From Actinomycetes bacterium (GTDB taxonomy: Bacteria > Actinomycetota > Coriobacteriia > Coriobacteriales > Eggerthellaceae): a DNA stretch of 64,000 bases. Shown one piece after another: positions 41,826 through 50,170 of this stretch; within the stretch, counting starts at the first letter, position 1, and each line of letters begins with the position of its first letter. Made by a program: the position numbers and the translations under genes. The notes beneath the pieces are model-generated. The model had not been told where the DNA came from. It was given only the letters and a program-made list of their open reading frames with translations, and searched no databases. The DNA lies in the NCBI GenBank assembly GCA_023460315.1, contig JAEWQO010000096.1:24086-88085 (forward strand), in the 5' to 3' direction.

Positions 41826-42364
41826 GGAGACGCTGAAAGCTTTTTATCGATGACTTTCCTACTTCTATTTGAGGTTGGACACTTTTTTCGACTTTGAGGA
41901 AGAGAAGTGCGTTTTTGAGCAGAAGTTTGGCCCTCCTGGTGCACTTTTCTGCGGCACGGGAGGCGCGAGGATTCCGTCACTTTTTATCATGGTCTCTGAC
42001 CTGCGGATTTACCCGACGTTTTTGAGGCATCCATCGCAAACGGATCGCCGGCCGCCTCACGACTGCTGCAAGTCGAAAAAAACGTCCCTGCCTGAAACGA
42101 GGATGAGGGATTTCGGATTCCGATCATGCCCTCACTCACGGGGCGGACGTCGAGCCTTGGAAGACACGACCGACTCCCATCGGACCCGTCTTCCAGCCAA
42201 TCCGCTCCCGAATCGTCACGACAACCTCTCAGAACAGGCCATGATCGGTGTCCGCAGAGGACGGCAGACATGACGCCATACTGCGAACACCGCTGCAGAG
42301 AAGCACGCTTCGAACCTGAGCGAAATCCCACCTGCTCCCGTCGGCAGTGCCTCAATGCAGCCCG
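41826..42364. other. Gene-free interval, composition unlike its neighbours
   Basis: This 539-base stretch lies between the ATP-grasp gene and map. One plus-strand frame (41869-42273, 134 codons) is open but shows no family features and no good ribosome-binding site. The first 200 bases are richer in A/T with runs of T. They contain an imperfect inverted repeat (GCAGAAGT near 41919 and ACTTTTCTGC near 41943). It could be a dispersed intergenic element or gene remnant. Nothing further is recognised. Confidence 0.5.
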
Positions 42365-43135
42365 CTACACCGGTCGACGGTGTCCTTCCTCGGTGGTGAG
42401 AATGACAGGTCCCTCTTCCGTGATGGCAACCGTCTTCTCAAAGTGAGCTGATGGCTTGCCGTCGCGCGTGCACACCAGCCAGCCATCCGACATCTGACGC
42501 GTCTTGTGCGTCCCCTCGTTGATCATCGGCTCGATGGCCAGCACCATGCCTGCCTCCAGCTTCATGCCGGTATGGCGACGCCCATAGTTCGGCACGTTCG
42601 GATCCTCATGCATGTCTCGGCCGATGCCGTGCCCGACATATTCGCGCACGACCCCATAGCCCGCGTTTTCCGCAATCTCCTGGACTGCAGCTCCGATGTC
42701 ACCCAGCCGATTGCCGGGACGAGCCGCGTCAAGGCCGGCCCACATGCATTTTTCTGTCGTATCCAGCAGACGACGCTTCTCCGGGCTGACAGAGCCGACA
42801 GGATACGTCCAGGCATTGTCGCCCACCCATCCATCCACGATGGCTCCGGTGTCAATGGAGATGATGTCTCCCTCCCGCAACACAACGCTGCTGGAGGGAA
42901 TGCCATGGACAATCTGCTCGTTGAGCGATGCGCAGATCGACCCGGGGAACCCTCCATATCCCTTGAATGCGGGAATGCCGCCCTCCAAACGGATTATGGT
43001 CTCGGCCAACTCGTCAAGCTCGAGCGTCGTGACGCCCGGACGAACGTGGCTACCGACTTCGCGCAGCACTTTTGCCGAAATGCGGCCTGCTTCCTTCATT
43101 GCCTCGATCTCGGAGGGGGATTTCTTGATGATCAT
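42365..43135 (-). CDS. map: Type I methionine aminopeptidase
   Basis: This metalloenzyme removes the initiator methionine from new proteins. The 256 residues show VRPGVTTLELDELAE, HGIPSS, and the five metal ligands. The two aspartates are in SIDTGAIVDGWVGD, the histidine in YVGHGIGRDMHEDP, and the two glutamates in LAIEPMINEG and AHFEKTVAITEEG. I place the start at the ATG at 43135 because GAAGGTG lies upstream, with a TATACT -10-like hexamer further up at 43183-43188. An ATG at 43162 (beginning MAKKKVLRR) is the longer alternative but leaves almost no leader. It stands alone here, away from secY and infA. Confidence 0.95.
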   Translation of the reverse strand: MIIKKSPSEIEAMKEAGRISAKVLREVGSHVRPGVTTLELDELAETIIRLEGGIPAFKGYGGFPGSICASLNEQIVHGIPSSSVVLREGDIISIDTGAIVDGWVGDNAWTYPVGSVSPEKRRLLDTTEKCMWAGLDAARPGNRLGDIGAAVQEIAENAGYGVVREYVGHGIGRDMHEDPNVPNYGRRHTGMKLEAGMVLAIEPMINEGTHKTRQMSDGWLVCTRDGKPSAHFEKTVAITEEGPVILTTEEGHRRPV

Positions 43136-43361
43136 GCGACGGAGCACCTTCTTTTTTGCCATGGCGTAAGTATGATGCCGTCAGTATAGCATTCATGGAG
43201 CAGGCGCAGGAGAGACGCCTGCCACCGTCGAACAGCGCAGTTGAGCCACAGGAGCGCGTTGGACGGCAGGATTTTGATGAGGGCCTCAACCCTTGAGAGG
43301 AGCCAAGGCGCGGGCGCACGAAACGATGCCAAATCAGAAGGGAGACAACAGCGAGGCCTGT

Positions 43362-43568
43362 TCAGCGGCCGTCCGCATTCTCCCCTTCCCCATTCCCCGG
43401 GTCAGACGGAGTCGAGCCTGCCGCCAGCCTTCCCGCATCCTTGAGCGCCCGACGAAGAATGAACTCGACTTGCGCGTTCACGCTCCGCAGGTCATCGGCA
43501 GCCCATTTCTCGATGGCTGACCAAACCTCCGAATCGACACGGAGAGGATATTGTTTTCGCTTCGCCAT
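43362..43568 (-). CDS. Ribbon-helix-helix (Arc/CopG-like) DNA-binding protein
   Basis: This 68-residue protein has the ribbon-helix-helix pattern. A short beta strand (KQYPLRVD) is followed by SEVWSAIEKWAADDL and then RSVNAQVEFILRRALKDAG, which resembles the Arc-like proteins often annotated beside SPFH genes. The last 20 residues are a Gly/Glu-rich tail. It lies 53 bases downstream of the SPFH gene on the same strand, so the two are likely cotranscribed. It may bind the palindrome in the promoter of the SPFH gene, which would be autoregulation; that is an inference. Confidence 0.8.
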   Translation of the reverse strand: MAKRKQYPLRVDSEVWSAIEKWAADDLRSVNAQVEFILRRALKDAGRLAAGSTPSDPGNGEGENADGR

Positions 43569-43621
43569 ACCGTCACCGCGCGAGGCTGCGCACCCCGAGG
43601 ATCGCAGCCTCGCACCTTTCC

Positions 43622-44626
43622 CTACTGATACAGCGTTCCCGTGTTCAAAACGGGCTGCGCGTCCGATTCACTGCACAGCACGACCATGAGATTCGACACC
43701 ATGGCGGCCTTTCGTTCGTCATCCAAGTCTACCACGTTCTTTGTCGACAGTTCCTCCAACGCCATGTCGACCATGCCAACAGCGCCTTGCACTATCTTCT
43801 CGCGTGCAGCGATTACCGCATCAGCCTGCTGACGACGCAGCATTGCCTGGGCGATTTCTGGCGCATAGGCGAGATGGGTGAGCCGCGCGTCGTCGATCAC
43901 GACGCCCGCTTTCTCCAATCGCACGGCCAACTCGTCTTTGAGGGCGGCCGAGACCTCCTCGATGTTGCTGCGAAGCGTGATCTCGTCCTCGGTTGCGCCG
44001 GGCATCTGGTCGTAGGCATAGGTGGTGGCAACGTGGCGCAGGGCAGTCTCGCTCTGCGTGTGCACATAGGAGTTGTAGTCGTCCACGTCGAACAATGCCT
44101 TGGCGGTGTTTTCCACGCGCCATACGATGACGTCGGCGATCTCGATGGGGTTGCCGCACTTGTCATTCACCTTGAGATGCTCGCCGTTGTACGTGCGGGC
44201 ACGCAAGGACAGCTTGGTGGAAAGCGGCACGACCTTGTCCTGGACATTCGTTACTCCCGTCTTGCGCGAATAGAATGGGTTTGCCCAGTGAAAGCCTTCA
44301 TCGCGAACGGTGCCCCGATAATCGCCGAACAGGATGAGCACACGGGCCTGATTGGGTTGGATGGTGAAGAAGCCCATCAACATGAGCAGAGGCGCAACGC
44401 ACACGGCCACAATGCCCACCACCAGCAACACCACGCCCAAAGCTTGCGTTCCTGTGACGATGGGGTCCTCATCAGAAGGCAGCATGATTGCCCCCGCCAC
44501 GATCATGCCGATGCATGCGGCAGTCACGACGACCGTGAGCAGCAGCATGGGCCAACCGCTCTTTGCCTGCATATCCTTTTCCACGGATGCGCCGCCCTCG
44601 TTGAGGGCACCCTTATAGGCAGTCAT
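43622..44626 (-). CDS. SPFH/Band 7 (stomatin/prohibitin-like) membrane protein
   Basis: This 334-residue protein begins with a short tail and two membrane segments (PMLLLTVVVTAACIGMIVAG and a second one near residues 62-88). An SPFH domain starting near FFTIQPNQARVLILFGDYRGT follows, then a helical region with AYAPEIAQAMLRRQQADAVIAARE. SPFH proteins oligomerise into membrane microdomain scaffolds that protect or recruit other membrane proteins. Pairing with a small Arc-like protein is common in Actinobacteria, and its meaning is not established. The gene is preceded by a promoter that contains a perfect palindrome. Confidence 0.9.
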   Translation of the reverse strand: MTAYKGALNEGGASVEKDMQAKSGWPMLLLTVVVTAACIGMIVAGAIMLPSDEDPIVTGTQALGVVLLVVGIVAVCVAPLLMLMGFFTIQPNQARVLILFGDYRGTVRDEGFHWANPFYSRKTGVTNVQDKVVPLSTKLSLRARTYNGEHLKVNDKCGNPIEIADVIVWRVENTAKALFDVDDYNSYVHTQSETALRHVATTYAYDQMPGATEDEITLRSNIEEVSAALKDELAVRLEKAGVVIDDARLTHLAYAPEIAQAMLRRQQADAVIAAREKIVQGAVGMVDMALEELSTKNVVDLDDERKAAMVSNLMVVLCSESDAQPVLNTGTLYQ

Positions 44627-44697
44627 AGCTCGTCCCTTTCTCGCACAGAAGTTTGTCTCAATTCCAGGGAACCCGATGTTCTCCAGCTTTGATATTT

Positions 44698-44728
44698 ATA
44701 TGATATCATATTGAAATCTACCGTGCAA
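44698..44728 (-). promoter_or_regulatory. Promoter of the SPFH gene with a palindrome over the -10
   Basis: The minus strand reads TTGCAC (44723-44728), a 17-base spacer and TATCAT (44700-44705). The perfect palindrome ATATGATATCATAT (44698-44711) covers the -10 element. A dimeric repressor bound there would block transcription; the ribbon-helix-helix protein of the same unit is the natural candidate. Confidence 0.55.
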
Positions 44729-45208
44729 AGATAAAGCTTCACGCACAATCGGCATCCTGTCGAATTATCCCCATCCGAGGAAGAAAGAAGAAAGAGAGAA
44801 ACTGGCGAGGAAGCTTCTTTTTACAAAGAGCAAGATAAAGGAGAGCAAAGCAAAGCTTGCGAGACCTTGTCTGGCAAATTCCCTTTATCTGCAAGACCGA
44901 GCAGGATTCTGAAGTATGTTCCTCGAGAACGAAAGGCAAGGTCTGTCACGAAAACTTTGGCTTTATCGGAGAACGCCGCAAAGTCACCCCTCTCTGCCAT
45001 CTCCCATAAAACCAGTATCCGACCACAGCAAGAATTGATCGACGCCTTGGAAGTGTTGACCTCTCGGAAAGAACGAAGGATAGGGATGGGCCTCCCTTGG
45101 GGGAAGTTGGGCTACTTTGGGAGCAAAGCCATCCTCGACGGCATTATGCCGTTGGTCAGGGCGTGTTTTTCGTGCTGCCGTTTAATCGTGGACTTCCGAA
45201 TTCAAGTT
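44729..45208. other. AT-richer interval upstream of the SPFH promoter
   Basis: About 480 bases without a recognised gene and with lower GC than the surroundings. A plus-strand frame (44867-45283, 138 codons) exists but runs into the 3' end of the opposite-strand kinase-like gene and shows no family features. Gene remnants are possible; I see no RNA gene. Confidence 0.5.
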
Positions 45209-45997
45209 TCAGGCAAGCTCTTCGAAGAGTGGCACGAGTGCCCTTTTGTAGGGGTTGTCGTCGTTTTTGAGAACATCGTATAGTTCGATTGCCTGTAGGG
45301 GCAACCATTGTTTGACACGGGCAGGGTCCATGCCGCTTTCCCGAAGGTACCGCTTCAGGTATTCGTCGGCCAACTGTTTGTCTGACATCAGCGTCACCGC
45401 ATAGCTATGCGCGACGTCTCCTGCCGGGTCACCTATCGTGGCAGAGTCCCAATCTATCACGGTGTAGTTTGTCCCATCGAACAGGATGTTGCGAGGATGA
45501 TAATCATTGTGGCACAAACGGTCCCCCTCGGGGAGTCTGTCTATGAGCTGCAATACGTTGGTCTTATAGGGTTCTCCCATCCCGAAATAGTGTTGGAAAT
45601 AAGTCCGATAAAACGTTTTAGCATCTCCCAATCCTTCGACGCCTGCGGAATGCATCTTAATCTGCATTGCCACCATCATATCTAGGTGGTGTTCGAGCGC
45701 GGAGGAGTTTTTTGTGCGGATGCATTCGATCATGGTCTCCATCAGCTCATCGCCCTCGACATAGCGTGTCGCGATGACGCAATGCCCCGCCTCTTTGTAG
45801 ACGCCTTCAAGGTTGGCAATAGGTAGGTCGACGTTCTCCACCACAGCGAGAGCAAAGGACTCCCGCAATGCGTCGAGGAGCGTATGATTCTGGGTAAGCA
45901 CCTTGATTGCCAAACCCTTCTTGCGATAAACGCGACATTGCGCTCCTCGGCCGACGGCTTGGCCGTATTTCGCTTCAAAGTGTGACCACTTATTCAT
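45209..45997 (-). CDS. APH/choline-kinase-like phosphotransferase
   Basis: This 262-residue protein has a protein-kinase-like fold of the aminoglycoside phosphotransferase superfamily. It has a small N-lobe (VGRGAQCRVYRKKGLAIKVL, with the ATP-binding lysine) and a C-lobe. The Brenner-type catalytic motif is HNDYHPRNILFD, followed by YTVIDWDSATIGDPAGDVAH with the metal-binding aspartate. Family members phosphorylate small alcohols such as choline, homoserine or antibiotics. Nothing shown here specifies the substrate, and drug resistance should not be assumed. The start at 45997 is chosen because AAGGA lies about 8 bases upstream. A polytopic membrane protein ends 43 bases before it. Confidence 0.85.
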   Translation of the reverse strand: MNKWSHFEAKYGQAVGRGAQCRVYRKKGLAIKVLTQNHTLLDALRESFALAVVENVDLPIANLEGVYKEAGHCVIATRYVEGDELMETMIECIRTKNSSALEHHLDMMVAMQIKMHSAGVEGLGDAKTFYRTYFQHYFGMGEPYKTNVLQLIDRLPEGDRLCHNDYHPRNILFDGTNYTVIDWDSATIGDPAGDVAHSYAVTLMSDKQLADEYLKRYLRESGMDPARVKQWLPLQAIELYDVLKNDDNPYKRALVPLFEELA

Positions 45998-46040
45998 TTT
46001 CCCCATCCTTTCGCTTTCATAGCTCAAATACGATCTTCCC

Positions 46041-47147
46041 TCAGGTTTTGAATTGGTCTTTTGCGGTCTTGGTATATCGAGCGATGACTTTCTGGCCATA
46101 ATCCGGCTGGAGACAGCGAGCAAGGACGATTTTTGTGATGAATCTCGCGGCGAGCATACCCCAGGCCGTGATCACTATGGTGAATTGATAAAAATTGAGT
46201 TCGTCGAATCCGAATATCCAGGCAACCAGAGATAGACATACCGCAGAGATGATCGACACGGGGATGCACATAAACAGGGTAAGCCCAACTTTGCTTTTCG
46301 GCATCCATGAAAGACCTCTGTTCTTTGGGATAAAGGAATCTTCGGCCGCCGAACCATTGGTGGCCAGTCGGCTCAGTATCTGTTCGTTGGTCGCATTCAC
46401 CACAGGGGCGACTCCCATGGCGCAGGTGAGAATGCCGAAGAATATACCGCTTATCCAAATGCTGGAACCCAGAGTGGGTTTAATGAGTACGCTCGTCCCT
46501 TGAATCACAACCCCGCCGAAAAGCAAGCCGAAAGTAAGGTTCATGCCCAGATTGGCTACTACGCTGTCGAATACCGTTCTGAACGTGCTCATTCTGGGCA
46601 AGGGATTCTTAACGTTTTCGGTGCCTTCGTATGTCACGGTTTTTCTATCCAGACAATCCGATTGCACGAAACGGAAAATGACGTACTCGATGATCACTGC
46701 GGAAAGCACGCAAGAATAGATTATTTTCCAGACCAAAAAGGGCACGAAGCGGAATTCGGTGATTTCGAAGAACAAGATCAGGAGCCAACTGATAAGCACC
46801 ATGATCAAACCAAAACAGAGCGCGAACAAAAGAGCGAGAGCAAACGGATTCTTGGGTAGATGCATCATGAACGGACTTGCTGGAACATCTGCAGGAATTT
46901 CTCCGCGCTGAGAAGCTTTGTCCAGGAGATAGCGAACGGCATAGACATTTATGAATGAGGTGATGATCCCACAAATAAACAAATCTGCCAACACGTCAAA
47001 TAGCACGATTGGACGTCCGAAGAAAATAAAGGCACATGCCAAATTGATGACCACCGTCAAAGTGATGACCCATACATTGTTCAGATAAGGTAATCCGACA
47101 AACAGCTTCTTGCGATTATTCCCAGATTCTGCCGATATATGAGACAT
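46041..47147 (-). CDS. Polytopic membrane protein of unknown function
   Basis: I do not recognise this family. The 368-residue product has about eight hydrophobic segments. Among them are VWVITLTVVINLACAFIFFG near residue 25, LFALCFGLIMVLISWLLILF near 110, and VGLTLFMCIPVSIISAVCLS near 290. A cytosolic loop in between is rich in charged residues, and no catalytic motif is evident. The ATG at 47147 has AAAGGGG upstream; the open frame extends to 47369 but without conservation cues. It is followed by the kinase-like gene on the same strand, suggesting a two-gene unit. The local GC content is lower than in the flanking housekeeping regions, which fits acquired DNA. Confidence 0.7.
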   Translation of the reverse strand: MSHISAESGNNRKKLFVGLPYLNNVWVITLTVVINLACAFIFFGRPIVLFDVLADLFICGIITSFINVYAVRYLLDKASQRGEIPADVPASPFMMHLPKNPFALALLFALCFGLIMVLISWLLILFFEITEFRFVPFLVWKIIYSCVLSAVIIEYVIFRFVQSDCLDRKTVTYEGTENVKNPLPRMSTFRTVFDSVVANLGMNLTFGLLFGGVVIQGTSVLIKPTLGSSIWISGIFFGILTCAMGVAPVVNATNEQILSRLATNGSAAEDSFIPKNRGLSWMPKSKVGLTLFMCIPVSIISAVCLSLVAWIFGFDELNFYQFTIVITAWGMLAARFITKIVLARCLQPDYGQKVIARYTKTAKDQFKT

Positions 47148-48076
47148 AAGCCATCCCCTTTTGCCGGGAAAAGACCAATCATACAAGGGCAGTATATCCG
47201 CCAATCGCTCATCTATGCGAGAGAATGAGAGGAAATTCTTCGAGTTCGTCGCGAATGGCTGTTCCGAGTGAAAAGTCGAAGGACCTCCTTGCAATACTGA
47301 AGGATTCGAAGATCCACGCACAGTCAAGGATCTGGCGACCACAGCCGACACTGGCCCAATCATAAGCAAACACTGAAAATGCTTGAGTCGACTCCCCTAC
47401 GCAGGCCTCCGCAGATAGTCGTCTCGTTCTCGGCGTTAGAGGATGAAGCCAGAGCGCCAAACGTAAAGATCGAGAGTTTATATCGGTGGATGGTTTTCAA
47501 AGATACGCTTTGAGAGCAAGCTGGTGAGCTTTGCTTCAGGCTTTGATCAGTTCGATTCCGTCAGCTCTTGGCGAATTCCAGCTTGCAGGGGATCTCAGAC
47601 CGACGGGTCACAGCCGTGATGTCATCGCTGCGCCCATCCGTACTCGAAGCACCGGGCGGATGGCTGAAAGACGGCGGAAAGACGCACATCACCCTCTTGA
47701 TACGGCCGGCTTGCCCAACAACTCAGGCAAATCGGCGATCGTTCCAAGCGAGAGCATCGGAGACGGACATAACCTGGTGCGGTCGCATTTGATATGATCT
47801 TGCAACAGCACAAGATGCAGCTCTCGGACATGCTGCCCGGGCACGGGATTGTGTGGAATGGGAGTATGTCAACAGGCAGCCTCGGATTACCCTGCACGAG
47901 GCAATGCACAACGCAGGCTACCGTCGTGAAGCTTCGCATGCCGACCTCATCGTTGCCGACGTGTGCGCACGGAGATTGCCGCGCAACGACAAATCCCCCT
48001 ACCGAATCAGGTGAAGTGTGGCCGATTTGGGAAGGGAAGCGGAAACTCCCCCTGATGTCGCCATCATACGAACAAA

Positions 48077-48092
48077 TGTTTCACGTGAAACA
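48077..48092. other. parS: parS centromere-like site (ParB-binding)
   Basis: TGTTTCACGTGAAACA is a perfect 16-bp palindrome identical to the chromosomal parS consensus known from Bacillus and most bacteria. ParB loads here, spreads, and recruits SMC for origin segregation. A chance exact match in 64 kb is very unlikely. I found no second copy in the window. Such sites usually lie in the origin-proximal part of the chromosome. Confidence 0.9.
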
Positions 48093-48111
48093 CTCTGACG
48101 GTTCGCCAGCG

Positions 48112-48239
48112 GGTCGTTTCGCACCTGGACTGCCTCCATTCCCGGACGACCGGCACCCGGCCCGCCAACGCCCTCGGACGAGCGGCATTTGGACCGCCAG
48201 CGCCCGCGGGTGAACGGCATTTGGCCTGCCCCGTCCCGG
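48112..48239. repeat. Degenerate 32-bp tandem repeat next to parS
   Basis: Four consecutive units of 31-33 bases share the pattern G-x-CG-x-x-x-GGCA-x-x-TGG-x-C-x-GCC. They start at 48112, 48145, 48177 and 48209. Units two to four are the most alike. They begin 20 bases after the parS palindrome. No coding function is apparent. Confidence 0.65.
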
Positions 48240-48577
48240 GACGGACGCCGCCACGGCGCAGGTGGATGGCGGCGGGCGCGGGAGGAAGCAACGGGGAGCG
48301 AAGGCGGCGGAAGGCGGAAACGATGGAGGGCAGGGATGGCACGCCTTGCCCTGCAGGCCGCCCCTTGGGAGGGCGATGCCCTGGAGCGCCTCCGACGAAG
48401 CGCTTGCTCGGAAGCGTTGGGCCTTGCCGGCTGGGCGCTGGCGAGGCGAGGTGCCCGCGCTCCCATGCGTTCAGGCGGCACGGCGGCGGCCGAAGGAGAC
48501 GACTGAGGGCATCGGAAGTCAATGGAGGCGCCAGCAATCGATGGGAACGTCCTTCATGCCGCAGGCGTCTTTCCATC

Positions 48578-48605
48578 AAAAAAGGGAGCCCCCAGGCTCC
48601 CTTTT
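48578..48605 (-). terminator. Intrinsic terminator after rplA
   Basis: On the minus strand an 11-bp stem (AAAAGGGAGCC with GGCTCCCTTTT) and 4-base loop is followed by further T residues. It lies about 37 bases past the rplA stop and ends the tRNA-tuf-secE-nusG-rplKA transcript. No rplJ or rplL gene follows. Confidence 0.9.
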
Positions 48606-48641
48606 CAGGCACATGCAAAAACAAGTCGTGCGACAGACACG

Positions 48642-49355
48642 CTATTCCGCAGCAGCCTCCGTGTAGTTCCGCACCACAGAGGGGTCAATGCGAACGGCAG
48701 GGCTCATCGTGGATGCGATGGCGATGGACTTCACGTACTTCCCCTTGGCAGAAGAAGGCTTCATGCGCAGCACCTCGTCATAGACGGCACCGTAATTCTC
48801 GACCAACTGCTCAGGTGAGAAGCTGACTTTGCCAATGATGACATGCGCGATGCCATAGCGATCGGCACGATACTCGACACGCCCGCTCTTGAGCTCGTTG
48901 ATGGCTTTAGCGACATCGTTCGTGACGGTGCCAAGCTTCGGGTTCGGCATAAGGCTGCGGGGACCCAGTATCTTGCCCAGACGGCCCACCTTGCCCATCT
49001 GATCAGGCGTTGCCACCGTGGCGTCGAAGTTGAACTCTCCAGCTTGTATCTGAGCGATCAGCTCCTCGGTGCCGACGATGTCAGCACCCGCCTCTTCCGC
49101 AGCGCGAGCAGCTTCGCCCTCGGCGAAAACGGCAACGCGAACAGTCTTTCCCGATCCGTTCGGCAGGCTGACCGTTCCTCGCAGCTGCTGATCAGCTTGG
49201 CGGGTATCGATGCCAAGGCGAAAGTGGACCTCGACGGTCTCATCGAATTTTGCCGTAGAAAGCTCCTTGATCAGCTTGCATGCCTCAAGCGGAGCGTAAT
49301 CGATCTCTTCGACCTTGGAAATTGACGTGCGGTAGTTCTTGGAGTTCTTGGTCAT
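48642..49355 (-). CDS. rplA: Ribosomal protein uL1 (L1)
   Basis: L1 binds 23S rRNA at the mobile L1 stalk and often represses its own mRNA. The 237 residues contain the family core FDETVEVHFRLGIDTRQADQ, VRGTVSLPNGSGK-like text, GTEELIAQIQAGEFNFDATVATP in two parts, and LGPRSLMPNPKLGTV near residue 130. Length and order are normal. It follows rplK by 155 bases, a longer gap than usual. The gap holds a small GCGGC/GCCGC hairpin that might take part in L1 autoregulation, but I cannot match a known L1-binding fold. Confidence 0.98.
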   Translation of the reverse strand: MTKNSKNYRTSISKVEEIDYAPLEACKLIKELSTAKFDETVEVHFRLGIDTRQADQQLRGTVSLPNGSGKTVRVAVFAEGEAARAAEEAGADIVGTEELIAQIQAGEFNFDATVATPDQMGKVGRLGKILGPRSLMPNPKLGTVTNDVAKAINELKSGRVEYRADRYGIAHVIIGKVSFSPEQLVENYGAVYDEVLRMKPSSAKGKYVKSIAIASTMSPAVRIDPSVVRNYTEAAAE

Positions 49356-49510
49356 CTCAATTCCTTTCGTGGTGTGTAGCGAACGCCGCAGCGCTCTCCC
49401 ACTTCTTCGAGCCCTTCGGCGGCAATGGCCGCTTCTCCAGCTCCCTTTCCTATCATTTTCAGCTAGACGAGCGGCAGCTCATCCAACAAAATGACTCCCT
49501 GCATGAGGCT

Positions 49511-50017
49511 CTAGTCTTCATCCTCAAGGGTCTTGCCCTGCATCATGGCAGCAACCTTCTTGGAAGGCACGTACTTGACCTTCATGTCGCGACCTTCAAT
49601 GCGTACGCCCATGCTTCGTGCGGTTCCCGCGATGATCTCCATGGCGGCCTCAATGGTATTGGCATTCAGGTCCGGCATCTTGATTTCGGCAATCTCACGA
49701 AGCTGGTCCTCGGTCAGCGTTCCAACAGCTTGCAGCTGGGGAATTCCCGAGCCGCTCTTGATGTTGAGCTTTTCCTTGATGAGCACAGCAGCCGGAGGCG
49801 TCTTGCAGATAAACGTGAACGACTTGTCCTCGTACACCGTGATCTCAACCGGGATGATGGTCCCGGATTGATCCTGCGTCTGGGCATTGAATGCCTGGCA
49901 GAACTGCATGATGTTGACGCCCTGGGCGCCGAGCGCGGGACCGACCGGAGGAGCCGGATTGGCCGCTCCAGCGGGAATTTGAAGCTTGATAAAGCCAGTT
50001 GCTTTCTTTTCAGCCAT
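49511..50017 (-). CDS. rplK: Ribosomal protein uL11 (L11) with a C-terminal extension
   Basis: L11 binds the GTPase-associated centre of 23S rRNA and interacts with elongation factors. Residues 1 to about 142 are canonical: IKLQIPAGAANPAPPVGPAL, GVNIMQFCQAFNA and IIAGTARSMGVRIEG. Normally the protein ends here. This one continues for 26 residues, RDMKVKYVPSKKVAAMMQGK followed by an acidic end, giving 168 residues. The reading frame is unbroken to a TAG stop at 49511. The start at 50017 has AAAGGA upstream. Extended L11 proteins exist in some lineages, but the role of this tail is unknown to me. Confidence 0.96.
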   Translation of the reverse strand: MAEKKATGFIKLQIPAGAANPAPPVGPALGAQGVNIMQFCQAFNAQTQDQSGTIIPVEITVYEDKSFTFICKTPPAAVLIKEKLNIKSGSGIPQLQAVGTLTEDQLREIAEIKMPDLNANTIEAAMEIIAGTARSMGVRIEGRDMKVKYVPSKKVAAMMQGKTLEDED

Positions 50018-50170
50018 GTGAACTATCCTTTCAGCTGAGCGTGTCTCACAAAAATCTATCAACAAAGCGGTTGATGCCGAATGAGAAGCCCCGGTCCACG
50101 CGGGCACGCGACGTCGCTTGTGTTCGCATTCCGTTTGTCATATCTCCAAACAGATCGCCTCTTGAAACTG

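Larger units (their letters stand above)
47148..48576. other. Long gene-poor interval containing a parS site and tandem repeats
   Basis: About 1.4 kb with no convincing gene on either strand. The first 850 bases have scattered short frames and no family features; they may be decayed coding DNA. A perfect parS site lies at 48077-48092, and immediately after it a degenerate 32-base tandem repeat (48112-48239). The segment to about 48500 is very GC-rich and produces long spurious frames on both strands. The interval ends at the terminator of the rplA transcript. Confidence 0.65.

Noticed and set aside
41869..42273. 134-codon plus-strand frame after the ATP-grasp gene
   Set aside because: No motifs or ribosome-binding site; listed only as an unexplained interval.
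44867..45283. 138-codon plus-strand frame in the accessory stretch
   Set aside because: No recognisable family, overlaps the 3' end of the opposite kinase-like gene, and has no clear ribosome-binding site. Too weak to list as a gene.
45209..45997. Aminoglycoside resistance gene
   Set aside because: Only the general kinase-fold motifs are visible; the substrate cannot be inferred and the superfamily is broad.
48076..48213. Possible rsmG/gidB-like start, since ATG plus the parS palindrome reads MFHVKH
   Set aside because: The following residues do not resemble a methyltransferase; the peptide is only the translated palindrome.
48064..48624. Long frames on both strands in the GC-rich segment near parS
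   Set aside because: They are produced by the tandem repeats and high GC; residues are Pro/Arg/Gly-rich with no domain.
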